Below are positions 1 through 5,633 of a stretch of DNA of 6,851 nt, in pieces; the stretch's first letter is position 1, and each line of letters begins with the position of its first letter. The notes beneath the pieces are model-generated. The model did no database searches. It worked only from the letters and a program-made list of their open reading frames with translations, and was not told the DNA's origin. The stretch comes from Muribaculaceae bacterium (GTDB taxonomy: Bacteria; Bacteroidota; Bacteroidia; Bacteroidales; Muribaculaceae): positions 1-6,851 of the forward strand of contig JAIDKP010000159.1 of the NCBI GenBank assembly GCA_029051445.1. Reading direction: 5' to 3'. The position numbers were made by a program, and so were the translations under genes.

Positions 1-106
1 CCCCCCCCCCCCCCCCCGCCCCGCCCAATTTTTTTTTTTGATTCGTCTACCCCCGAGATCTACAAGAGTTAGATCGCAGGCAGCGTCAGTTGTGTAATAG
101 AGACAA
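1..106. other. Sequencing adapter read-through at contig end (Nextera P5/i5/mosaic end plus homopolymers)
   Basis: This stretch is library-construction sequence, not genome. Bases 74-106 match the Nextera read-1 transposase adapter at 27 of 33 positions, including GGCAGCGTCAG at 79-89 and a degraded Tn5 19-bp mosaic end at 88-106. Bases 39-64 match the Illumina P5 primer at 22 of 26 positions, with an exact CCGAGATCTACA at 53-64. Between them, AGAGTTAGA (65-73) resembles the i5 index AGAGTAGA with one extra T. Outside P5 come eleven Ts (29-39) and a C-rich run (1-26). Read outward on the minus strand this is insert, adapter, poly-A, poly-G, the usual read-through order on two-colour instruments. 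The mismatches look like low-quality read tails built into the consensus. The adapter sequences are recalled from general knowledge. Confidence 0.95.
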
Positions 107-836
107 ATACCGTTCCGGTTGTCAGAGCCCCCGTATCTCCCATGAAAATCTTTTTACCGACTTTGGCCTCGCCAAAAACATTATAGTAAAAAAACGGTGC
201 AAGTGTTCCAAGAGCCGCAAAAGCAATAAGAGAAAAAATCATTTCACCTATGGCATAAAACACAACTCCGTAAAACAGAAATGCTATACCGCAAAGACCT
301 GATGCCAGACCATCAATACCGTCTATTAGATTAACCGCATTGACAATCAGTACAAATGCAAAAACCGTAAGCCCCCAGGCCAAAGGCAGCGGTAGCTGAG
401 AGAGAAAAAAGAAGCCATGCAGGTCATCAACCAAAAGCCCGGACATTACAATCAACACACCCGATATAATCTGAGAGTAAAACTTCGCGCGGTACCTTAC
501 TCCAATAAGATCATCTGCCATACCGACAAGATACATAATCATCAAAGTGCATAGTCCGAAACAAAGCTGCTGCGGTTCAAGAGCCAGCTGTTCAAAAACC
601 TCACTGTTATAAAGCATGGAGTTGACACCGGCAACAAAAGCAATTGAGAGAAATATAGCCGGGACAAAAGCGATCCCCCCCAGACGTGGAACGACACCTT
701 GATGTATCTTTCGCTCATCAGGCACATCAAAAAGCTGTTTGCGGAACGCAATCAGTAATATTTGGGGTATCAGTACTCCTGTGACAATAACACTTATAAG
801 AAACACTGATAATATGTTGGCCATCCAAGATTCCAT
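107..836 (-). CDS. WecA/TagO-like undecaprenyl-phosphate sugar-1-phosphate transferase (partial, 3' end missing)
   Basis: This is a polytopic inner-membrane enzyme of the MraY/WecA/TagO family. The family transfers a sugar-1-phosphate, usually GlcNAc-1-P, from UDP-sugar to undecaprenyl phosphate to start surface glycan synthesis. About 243 genuine residues are visible. Family motifs occur in order: DVPDERKIHQGVVPRLGGI at 37-55, the metal-binding DD at 108-109 (GMADDLIG), NAVNLIDGIDGLASG at 166-180 with D172 and D175, and KIFMGDTGAL ending near 238. KIHQGVVPRLGG favours WecA/TagO over MraY. The frame stays open to a TAA at 69-71, but everything below base 107 is adapter, so residues from about 244 onward and that stop are false. 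The family normally continues through more membrane helices and a His-rich loop, absent here. ATG at 834-836 is taken as the start; an in-frame ATG at 822-824 is nearly as good. The exact sugar specificity cannot be told. Confidence 0.9.
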
Positions 837-860
837 CTCGCCTGATTTGTATGTTTTTGC

Positions 861-882
861 TTGTCACGACAACAATTGTCAC
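861..882. repeat. Short direct repeat TTGTCAC in the leader of the transferase gene
   Basis: TTGTCAC occurs at 861-867 and again at 876-882, 15 bases apart. The segment between and around them also contains GACAA/TTGTC arms (868-872 and 876-880) and the palindrome ACAATTGT (872-879 region). It lies between the predicted promoter and the start codon of the minus-strand transferase gene, so it would be in the 5' leader or an operator. No regulator family is recognised and the pattern may be chance. Confidence 0.3.
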
Positions 883-914
883 CGCGACCTACATGTATTA
901 ATCTCCATTTTTAG

Positions 915-946
915 CAAAAATAACATTTATATTGTACAACTCCAAA
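915..946 (-). promoter_or_regulatory. Bacteroidota-type promoter for the transferase gene
   Basis: On the minus strand, TTTG (946-943) is followed after 20 bases by TATTTTTG (922-915). This fits the Bacteroides primary-sigma consensus, a TTTG-like -33 box about 20 bases before TAnnTTTG. It would start transcription near 910, leaving a leader of roughly 70-75 bases. An alternative -7 box, TATGTTTG, overlaps the -33 element at 950-943 and could drive a second start near 937, but it has a poorer -33 box. The placement is inferred from motif and spacing only. Confidence 0.55.
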
Positions 947-1066
947 CATAATACTTTTTCACTGTGTAATTCTTTCCATATTTATATTCACTTCTGCCAA
1001 CACCTCTCTTTCCAAACAAAAATACCACAAAATGCCAGATTGAGCGCATTTTTTTCCACTCTTTAG

Positions 1067-1099
1067 TTCGGAAGATTGCACTGTAAAAGCGTACCTTTG
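1067..1099 (+). promoter_or_regulatory. Bacteroidota-type promoter directly before the amidase gene
   Basis: TACCTTTG at 1092-1099 matches TAnnTTTG exactly. TTCG at 1067-1070, 21 bases upstream, is a one-mismatch -33 box, and the DNA just upstream is T-rich. The -7 box ends only 7 bases before the amidase ATG at 1107, so the transcript would begin at or within a few bases of the start codon. It is the only clear promoter found for the plus-strand cluster. Confidence 0.6.
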
Positions 1100-1106
1100 C
1101 ATTGAT

Positions 1107-2222
1107 ATGCCAAAATTTTGTTACAGACTTATTGCCATACTGGCTCTACTGACACCATACCTGTGCCAGTCAAAGTCATATACTATCGTCATAGATCCCG
1201 GACACGGAGGAAAAGATTTTGGAGCCGTTGGAAAGATCACAAATGAAAAAACAATAAATCTTGATGTGGCTCTGATTGCTGGAAAACTCATTAAAAAAGC
1301 TCATCCGGATGTCAAAATCATATATACCCGCTCCGACGACAGGTACATATCGTTGAAAGAAAGAGCGGATATTGCCAATAGCGCCAACGGAGATCTGTTT
1401 ATTTCAATTCATGTCAATTCTGTGGCCAAATCCAACAAGCGGCGCACTACTATAAAAGGAACATCAGTATATACTCTCGGCCTACATAAAAGCGCGGCTA
1501 ACTTTGAAGTCGCAAAAAGAGAAAATTCTGTTATCTCGCTTGACTCTGATTTTGCGACAAGCTACGAAGGATTTGACCCATCGTCTGCCGAAAGCTACAT
1601 CATGTTTGAGCTCGGACAGAATCGTCATCTGGATCAAAGCGTCAGGTTTGCCCAACACGTGCAAAAAGAACTGATAAGAACCGCCGGACGAACAGACAAC
1701 AATATCCGTCAGGCTGGTTTTTGGGTTCTTTGGGCAACTGGAATGCCATCAGTGCTCGTCGAACTTGACTTCATCTGTAATCCTCAGATGGAAAAGTACA
1801 TGAATTCCGACAATGGCAAACAGGCCATGGCCAAGGCTATAAGCGATGCCTTTACAGACTATAGAGGAGGTCGAGCGGCACATGAGCCTGAAACAGAGAG
1901 CAAAGATGAAAACAAAGTGACTGAAACCATCATACACGACAAAACAACAGAAAACAACAGAAAACCGGATAAAACAAAAACAAATGTTGCTAAAAAAACA
2001 TTTCACGTTCAGATCCTTGCCTCTGCATCGCCGGTAAAAAAGAATGCGGCTGACTTCAAGGGGCATGAGGCACAATGCTTTCGCGAAGGGAAATGGTATA
2101 AATACTACATCGGAGAATGTGCTACAATGTCTGAAGCAAAAAAACTGATGAAGGAGCTTGTCAAAGACTTTCCCGGAGCATTCATCATCGAGCTGGACAA
2201 CTCCGCAAAAGCCATCAAATAA
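1107..2222 (+). CDS. N-acetylmuramoyl-L-alanine amidase with C-terminal SPOR-like domain
   Basis: This 371-residue exported zinc hydrolase (Amidase_3, AmiA/B/C type) would cleave the bond between N-acetylmuramic acid and the peptide stem, as in septum splitting or wall turnover. Residues 1-22 form a signal peptide. Cys20 does not sit in a proper lipobox, so a soluble periplasmic protein is more likely than a lipoprotein. The catalytic domain covers about 25-252, with zinc ligands H33 (DPGHGG), E47 (TNEKTINL) and H102 (ISIHVN), and catalytic E219 (VLVELDFICN). A long segment between H102 and E219, including VAKRENSVI and GFDPSSAESYIMF, resembles other Bacteroidota amidases. A charged, Lys/Thr-rich linker (about 254-296) leads to a SPOR-like fold at 297-363 (FHVQILAS, then YKYYIGECATMSEAKKLMKEL). 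SPOR domains bind denuded septal glycan, so a division-site role is inferred. It is the first gene of the plus-strand cluster. Its start follows the promoter box almost immediately, and no alternative start preserves the signal peptide. Confidence 0.93.
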   Translation: MPKFCYRLIAILALLTPYLCQSKSYTIVIDPGHGGKDFGAVGKITNEKTINLDVALIAGKLIKKAHPDVKIIYTRSDDRYISLKERADIANSANGDLFISIHVNSVAKSNKRRTTIKGTSVYTLGLHKSAANFEVAKRENSVISLDSDFATSYEGFDPSSAESYIMFELGQNRHLDQSVRFAQHVQKELIRTAGRTDNNIRQAGFWVLWATGMPSVLVELDFICNPQMEKYMNSDNGKQAMAKAISDAFTDYRGGRAAHEPETESKDENKVTETIIHDKTTENNRKPDKTKTNVAKKTFHVQILASASPVKKNAADFKGHEAQCFREGKWYKYYIGECATMSEAKKLMKELVKDFPGAFIIELDNSAKAIK

Positions 2223-2266
2223 TCGTTAACACTCAAAAATAGATTTTCCAAATCACACTATAGATT

Positions 2267-3166
2267 ATGAGCAGAATTATCAGAAAAGAAACTGTTATCG
2301 GTGCCTGTACCGTCATTGCAATCTGCATCCTTTTCTTCGGAATCGAGTATCTGAAGGGCATAAACATTTTCAAACCTGCCAATTATTATTATGTAAGCTA
2401 CACCAATGTCAATGGGCTTGCAATCTCATCACCGGTGACTGTCAACGGGTTTAAAGTCGGACTTGTTCACGACATTCAATATGAGTATGACAACCCCGGG
2501 CATGTACTTGTCGAACTGAATCTTGACAAAAAGTTACGCATTCCCAAGGGCACGATAGCAATGATACAATCCGATCTGCTTGGCACAGCATCGGTAGTTC
2601 TGCAGATGGGCACTGCCCCCGACGCTCATCCTGTCGGTGACCATCTTATCGGAAAAACCGATGCAGGAATGATGGGAGCAATAGGCGAATCACTGCTGCC
2701 GTCGGTCGAAAGCATAATTCCCAAAGTAGACACTCTGCTTGTTTCTGTCAACAGACTGACATCCGATTCTTCTCTTCTGGCTGCCATCGGCCGCCTCGAC
2801 GCTATATCGCGATCAATCGACCGCACGATGCGCAACATCGATGCATCAGTAGCAAAACTTCCTGGAACAATGGATAATGTCAATGGCATAACATCAAACA
2901 TAAACCAGATTTCACAGAATCTGGCTACTGTATCAGACGAGCTCAAGGGCCTGCCACTTAAATCGATGATGGAAAATGCCAACACAACAATGGCCAACCT
3001 CAGTCAGGTTACAGGTGAATTGAATAACCCCAATTCAACACTGGGACTTCTGCTGCACGATCGCGCCCTGTACGACAATCTAAACAGTGCCATGGCCGAT
3101 CTCGATTCTCTGTTTGTCGATATAAAACGTTCGCCCAAACGTTATATCAGCATAAAACTTCTTTGA
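2267..3166 (+). CDS. MCE/MlaD-family protein (membrane-anchored lipid-transport component)
   Basis: This 299-residue protein has one N-terminal membrane anchor (about 9-29) and one MCE domain (about 40-116), with the family signature SSPVTVNGFKVGLVHDI at 54-70 and a hydrophobic segment ending VVLQMG. The rest, to about 280, is a long helical tail rich in Asn, Ser and Asp, with spaced Leu/Ile, and likely coiled coil. MCE proteins such as E. coli MlaD form hexameric rings that carry phospholipids between inner and outer membranes with an MlaE permease and MlaF ATPase. E. coli MlaD is about 183 residues; this longer single-MCE form is common in Bacteroidota. No permease or ATPase gene is in the window, so its partners must be elsewhere. 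It starts 44 bases after the amidase and ends 3 bases before the next gene, which implies co-transcription. The transported lipid is unknown. Confidence 0.9.
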   Translation: MSRIIRKETVIGACTVIAICILFFGIEYLKGINIFKPANYYYVSYTNVNGLAISSPVTVNGFKVGLVHDIQYEYDNPGHVLVELNLDKKLRIPKGTIAMIQSDLLGTASVVLQMGTAPDAHPVGDHLIGKTDAGMMGAIGESLLPSVESIIPKVDTLLVSVNRLTSDSSLLAAIGRLDAISRSIDRTMRNIDASVAKLPGTMDNVNGITSNINQISQNLATVSDELKGLPLKSMMENANTTMANLSQVTGELNNPNSTLGLLLHDRALYDNLNSAMADLDSLFVDIKRSPKRYISIKLL

Positions 3167-3169
3167 TTT

Positions 3170-3778
3170 ATGTACATAGCATCGCAGAAACGCAGTCAGA
3201 ACATCGCTGAATACCTCCTGTACATGTGGCAGGTCGAAGATCTCATACGGGCATACCACCTCGATATGGATCTCATACGCGACAATATCATCGCACGATA
3301 CTCGCTCGACGACAGTCAGCGCAAGCAGCTGGTTGAATGGTATGAATCGCTCATCGACATGATGCGCCGGGAAAACGTGACAGAAAAAGGACATCTCAAC
3401 ATCAACAGCAATGTCCTTCACTCCCTTGTCGACCTGCACCATACCCTTCTTAAAGATCCGCGCTTCCCGCAGTACACAGCCGAATTCTACAAAACACTGC
3501 CCTACATTGTAGAGATACGCTCCAAAGCAGGCGAAAATAAGCCGGGAGAGATAGAAACTTGCTTAAACGCGCTGTATGGAATGTTGCTTCTGCGGCTCAA
3601 AGGATCTGATATTTCCGAAGAGACACAGAAGGCGACCGCTCAGATTGCCCGCTTTACAGGCCTTCTGGCGCATTACTTCAAGCTTGAAGAAGAGAACCTT
3701 CTTGAAAAAGAAGCAGAGAAAAACTCCGGTAAAGATACAGAAGCAAAGCCTGACACTGCACAAAAGTCTGACTCCTGA
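3170..3778 (+). CDS. DUF4924 family protein, function unknown
   Basis: This 202-residue protein is recognised as DUF4924, a family largely confined to Bacteroidota, from its opening SQKRSQNIAEYLLYMWQVED and the overall helical pattern. It has no signal peptide or membrane segment and should be cytosolic. Conserved-looking features include YMWQVEDLIRAYHLD (about 18-32), HSLVDLHHTLL near the middle, and a late helix ending LAHYFKLEEENLL. The last 25 or so residues are a low-complexity Lys/Glu/Asp/Ser tail that seems to extend past the family core. The ATG lies 3 bases after the MCE stop codon, so translation is probably coupled and the two products may act together. No catalytic motif is apparent and no function is assigned. 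Confidence 0.88.
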   Translation: MYIASQKRSQNIAEYLLYMWQVEDLIRAYHLDMDLIRDNIIARYSLDDSQRKQLVEWYESLIDMMRRENVTEKGHLNINSNVLHSLVDLHHTLLKDPRFPQYTAEFYKTLPYIVEIRSKAGENKPGEIETCLNALYGMLLLRLKGSDISEETQKATAQIARFTGLLAHYFKLEEENLLEKEAEKNSGKDTEAKPDTAQKSDS

Positions 3779-3809
3779 CTTTTACAGACCTTTTAATATC
3801 TATATAACA

Positions 3810-4811
3810 ATGAGAAACATCATTATTCTATTGCTGTTTGCAGCAATGGCATACTCCGGGCATGCCAGACAATGGAGCACCGACATACTCGGCGCACCAT
3901 TCCGGCAGACCACCGTCAATCTGCCCGGCGATTATGCAGGCGATCCGGTCTGCACTGTAGTAAGAGCATGCTCTCACGGAGCACAACGCGCTGTACTGTA
4001 TATCCACGGCTACAACGACTATTTTTTCCAGAAACCGATGGCGATGCAGTTCATCAGGCATGGCTATAGCTTTTATGCCGTGGATCTGCGTCGCTACGGC
4101 CGGTCCCTGCGTCCTGCCGACAAGCCCTTCGACATACGTGACATAAATGCCTACAGTGCCGAGATCGATTCCGCTATAAGCATTATAAAGGACAACGGAA
4201 TAAATGAGATTGTCATGCTGGGTCACTCAACCGGCGGACTTATTGCTGCCACCTACCTCTCCCGTCACCATCCGTCAGAGGTAAAGGCACTCATTCTCAA
4301 CTCACCGTTTCTCGACTGGAACCTCGGAAGCACCGAGAAATTTGTGCCGGCCATTGCAGCCATAGGACGACTGTTGCCGTCCCTGAATATTCCACAAAGC
4401 CGGTCGACCGCCTATGCCGAGAGCCTGATGAAATCAGCTCATGGCGAATGGACTTTTGATACTGACTGGAAACACCCTGTCTCACTCCCTGTTACTGCAG
4501 GATGGATACATGCGATCGATAAGGCGCAACGCGACCTGCGGGAGATTGAACATCCGGTTAAGGTGCCTGTACTTCTTATGATGTCGGAGCGAAGCATAAG
4601 CGGCGATACATGGAATCCCGACTTCAACAAAGCCGATGCAGTGCTTGATGTCAACGACATAGCCCTATATGGCAAAAGGCTGTCCGACAATGTCCGGGCG
4701 ATCGCTTTCCGTGGTGGTCTTCACGACCTTGCACTATCTTCATGTCCGGTTAGATGTCTATACTACAGCTGCATCTTCAACTGGCTCGGCACCATCATGC
4801 CCATCCATTGA
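3810..4811 (+). CDS. Exported alpha/beta hydrolase (serine hydrolase, lysophospholipase/S33-like)
   Basis: This 333-residue alpha/beta-hydrolase fold protein probably acts on an ester or amide outside the cytoplasm. Residues 1-19 form a signal peptide (basic MRN, then IIILLLFAAMAYSGHA). The fold elements are an oxyanion-hole strand YIHGYND at 64-70, DLRRYGRS at 92-99, and the nucleophile elbow GHSTGG with Ser140. The acid is probably Asp276 or Asp280 (ADAVLDVND), and the base is His305 (GGLHDL). The layout fits the Hydrolase_4/serine aminopeptidase S33 group, which includes monoglyceride lipases and lysophospholipases; the real substrate is unknown. The frame is open further upstream, but that extension overlaps the DUF4924 gene and lacks a signal peptide, so ATG at 3810 is chosen. 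It follows the DUF4924 stop by 31 bases and is probably the last gene of the operon. Confidence 0.88.
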   Translation: MRNIIILLLFAAMAYSGHARQWSTDILGAPFRQTTVNLPGDYAGDPVCTVVRACSHGAQRAVLYIHGYNDYFFQKPMAMQFIRHGYSFYAVDLRRYGRSLRPADKPFDIRDINAYSAEIDSAISIIKDNGINEIVMLGHSTGGLIAATYLSRHHPSEVKALILNSPFLDWNLGSTEKFVPAIAAIGRLLPSLNIPQSRSTAYAESLMKSAHGEWTFDTDWKHPVSLPVTAGWIHAIDKAQRDLREIEHPVKVPVLLMMSERSISGDTWNPDFNKADAVLDVNDIALYGKRLSDNVRAIAFRGGLHDLALSSCPVRCLYYSCIFNWLGTIMPIH

Positions 4812-4909
4812 GACCTATCCCAGACAGTTCAGACCATCTATCTTGATATATAATATTGATATGTAGTGGAGTGGGATAGTACGTCCTAAGGGCAATTTCA
4901 ACACACAAC

Positions 4910-4944
4910 ATCCGCCAATAGCACTGCTCAGACTGATTGCGGAT
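4910..4944. repeat. Imperfect hairpin after the hydrolase gene
   Basis: ATCCGC-C-AAT (4910-4919) pairs with ATTGCGGAT (4936-4944), giving nine base pairs with one bulged C and a 16-base loop. It lies about 100 bases past the hydrolase stop codon. There is no T-run after either arm, so it is not a standard intrinsic terminator. It could be an mRNA 3'-end structure. No gene is supported between 4812 and 4979. Confidence 0.4.
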
Positions 4945-4982
4945 GCACTGCAAAGCCATCTGTCGCACTACCGACACACTTA

Positions 4983-5094
4983 GAGGTCGTTTAAAAATGA
5001 ATTTGTTTAACGATCGAAATTGGCAAGCATACAGATTACACCGACTTGACGATTTAGGGCGTAAGTCATTTTAAGCTCATTTTTAAACAACCTC
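4983..5094. mobile_element. MITE-like element with 18-bp terminal inverted repeats and TTA target duplication
   Basis: The left end GAGGTCGTTTAAAAATGA (4983-5000) and the right end (5077-5094, read in reverse as GAGGTTGTTTAAAAATGA) match at 17 of 18 positions. TTA flanks both sides, at 4980-4982 and 5095-5097. The unit is 112 bp, too small for a transposase. It contains an inner hairpin (GACTT-g-ACG at 5043-5051 pairing with CGTAAGTC at 5060-5067) and one minus-strand open frame of 20 codons at 5007-5069, beginning MTYALNRQVG. Matching ends plus a 3-bp TNA duplication recall IS5-group (IS1031-type) elements. A non-autonomous derivative of such an IS is the best inference, but the parent IS is not in the window. 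Confidence 0.65.
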
Positions 5095-5163
5095 TTAATA
5101 TACAACATACGGCATTTCACGTTATTTCACCTCTTTTAATTGTAATACTCCGCACTTACTTTG

Positions 5164-5385
5164 TTATACTTATGCAACTCGGAAATAAAAACCGCTTCAT
5201 GAATGAGTGGTCGAAATATGATAACAGAAAATAGCACAGAGCCATAGAGTACAATTCAATTAGATCCGTATCGTTTGTTTTACATCCCTCGTCCTTACTA
5301 TCGGGTAGTGATACCAGGTTTTAAGGCTCTCATAAATAAATAGTTGAAACGTGGAAGGGCGCCGATTGTCTACGGCGCCCTTTTT
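5164..5385 (+). ncRNA. Possible structured small RNA or long 3' UTR ending in an intrinsic terminator
   Basis: No convincing protein gene occupies this stretch, yet it ends in a strong terminator and contains several possible stems. There is a hairpin at 5192-5210 (CCGCT-t-CA, UGAA loop, TGAGTGG). A six-base pairing of AGAGCC (5238-5243) with GGCTCT (5325-5330) encloses an inner hairpin at 5295-5311. A promoter-like TTACTTTG lies at 5156-5163, one mismatch from the Bacteroidota -7 consensus, but no good -33 box was found. It matches no RNA family I recognise (not tRNA, tmRNA, RNase P or SRP RNA). The alternative is that it is the far 3' UTR of the hydrolase operon, split by the inserted element. 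The 5' boundary is a guess. Confidence 0.3.
5355..5385 (+). terminator. Strong intrinsic (rho-independent) terminator, plus strand
   Basis: GGGCGCCG (5357-5364) pairs perfectly with CGGCGCCC (5373-5380) around the 8-base loop ATTGTCTA, followed by TTTTT at 5381-5385. AA at 5355-5356 can pair with the first two Ts, extending the stem to ten pairs. The minus-strand reading lacks a proper U-tract, so it terminates plus-strand transcripts. It lies about 545 bases past the hydrolase stop, too far for a usual gene-end terminator, so it may end a small RNA or a long operon 3' UTR. A weaker inverted repeat, TGCATCG (5385-5391) with CGATGCA (5418-5424), follows. Nothing else convincing was seen between 5425 and 5570. 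Confidence 0.85.
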
Positions 5386-5571
5386 GCATCGTATTACCAC
5401 ATGCCAATAGGAACGCACGATGCACTGTCAAGATAAGTTAGGCACGACAACCTTTTGCCCTCCTACCCATCTCACAAGTTTCAGATTGTTTTATTCGCCC
5501 ATAGCGTGCCAATTTCCGACATTTTAATATCAACTATCAATTAAAACATCCCCCCCGGCCAACTACGACAA

Positions 5572-5599
5572 CCGCCGGCAACCCTGAAGTTACCGGCGG
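5572..5599 (-). terminator. GC-rich hairpin after nuoN, probable 3'-end structure
   Basis: CCGCCGG (5572-5578) pairs with CCGGCGG (5593-5599). The stem continues through one C/A mismatch into AAC/GTT, closing a 6-base loop. It starts 34 bases past the nuoN stop codon on the minus strand, where a terminator for the nuo operon is expected. The bases after the stem on that strand are TTGTCGTAG rather than a U-run, so termination by this hairpin alone is uncertain. It may instead stabilise the 3' end. Confidence 0.45.
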
Positions 5600-5633
5600 C
5601 AGCAATAGTTATCTATTGGGATACGTTAAGACA

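Noticed and set aside
1..39. Long C run and T run at the left edge as a biological repeat or telomere-like end
   Set aside because: They are joined to recognisable P5/Nextera adapter and match the poly-A/poly-G tail of read-through sequencing.
1749..2075. 108-codon minus-strand frame inside the amidase gene
   Set aside because: It is the shadow of a well-supported gene, is Cys/Phe-rich without recognisable motifs, and has no promoter.
3126..3144. AAACGTT repeated twice near the MCE gene end as a regulatory site
   Set aside because: It encodes ordinary residues (KRSPKRY) and AACGTT is self-palindromic, so the apparent inverted repeat needs no special cause.
3576..3809. N-terminal extension of the hydrolase frame
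   Set aside because: It overlaps the DUF4924 gene in another frame, has no family similarity, and would bury the clear signal peptide that starts at 3810.
4841..4864. AT-rich TTGATAT direct repeat after the hydrolase as a terminator or promoter
   Set aside because: There is no stable stem or T-run and no TAnnTTTG box; low-complexity AT sequence explains it.
4795..4977. 60-codon minus-strand frame overlapping the hydrolase end
   Set aside because: It overlaps the hydrolase C-terminus and an AT-rich non-coding stretch, and no family or promoter was recognised.
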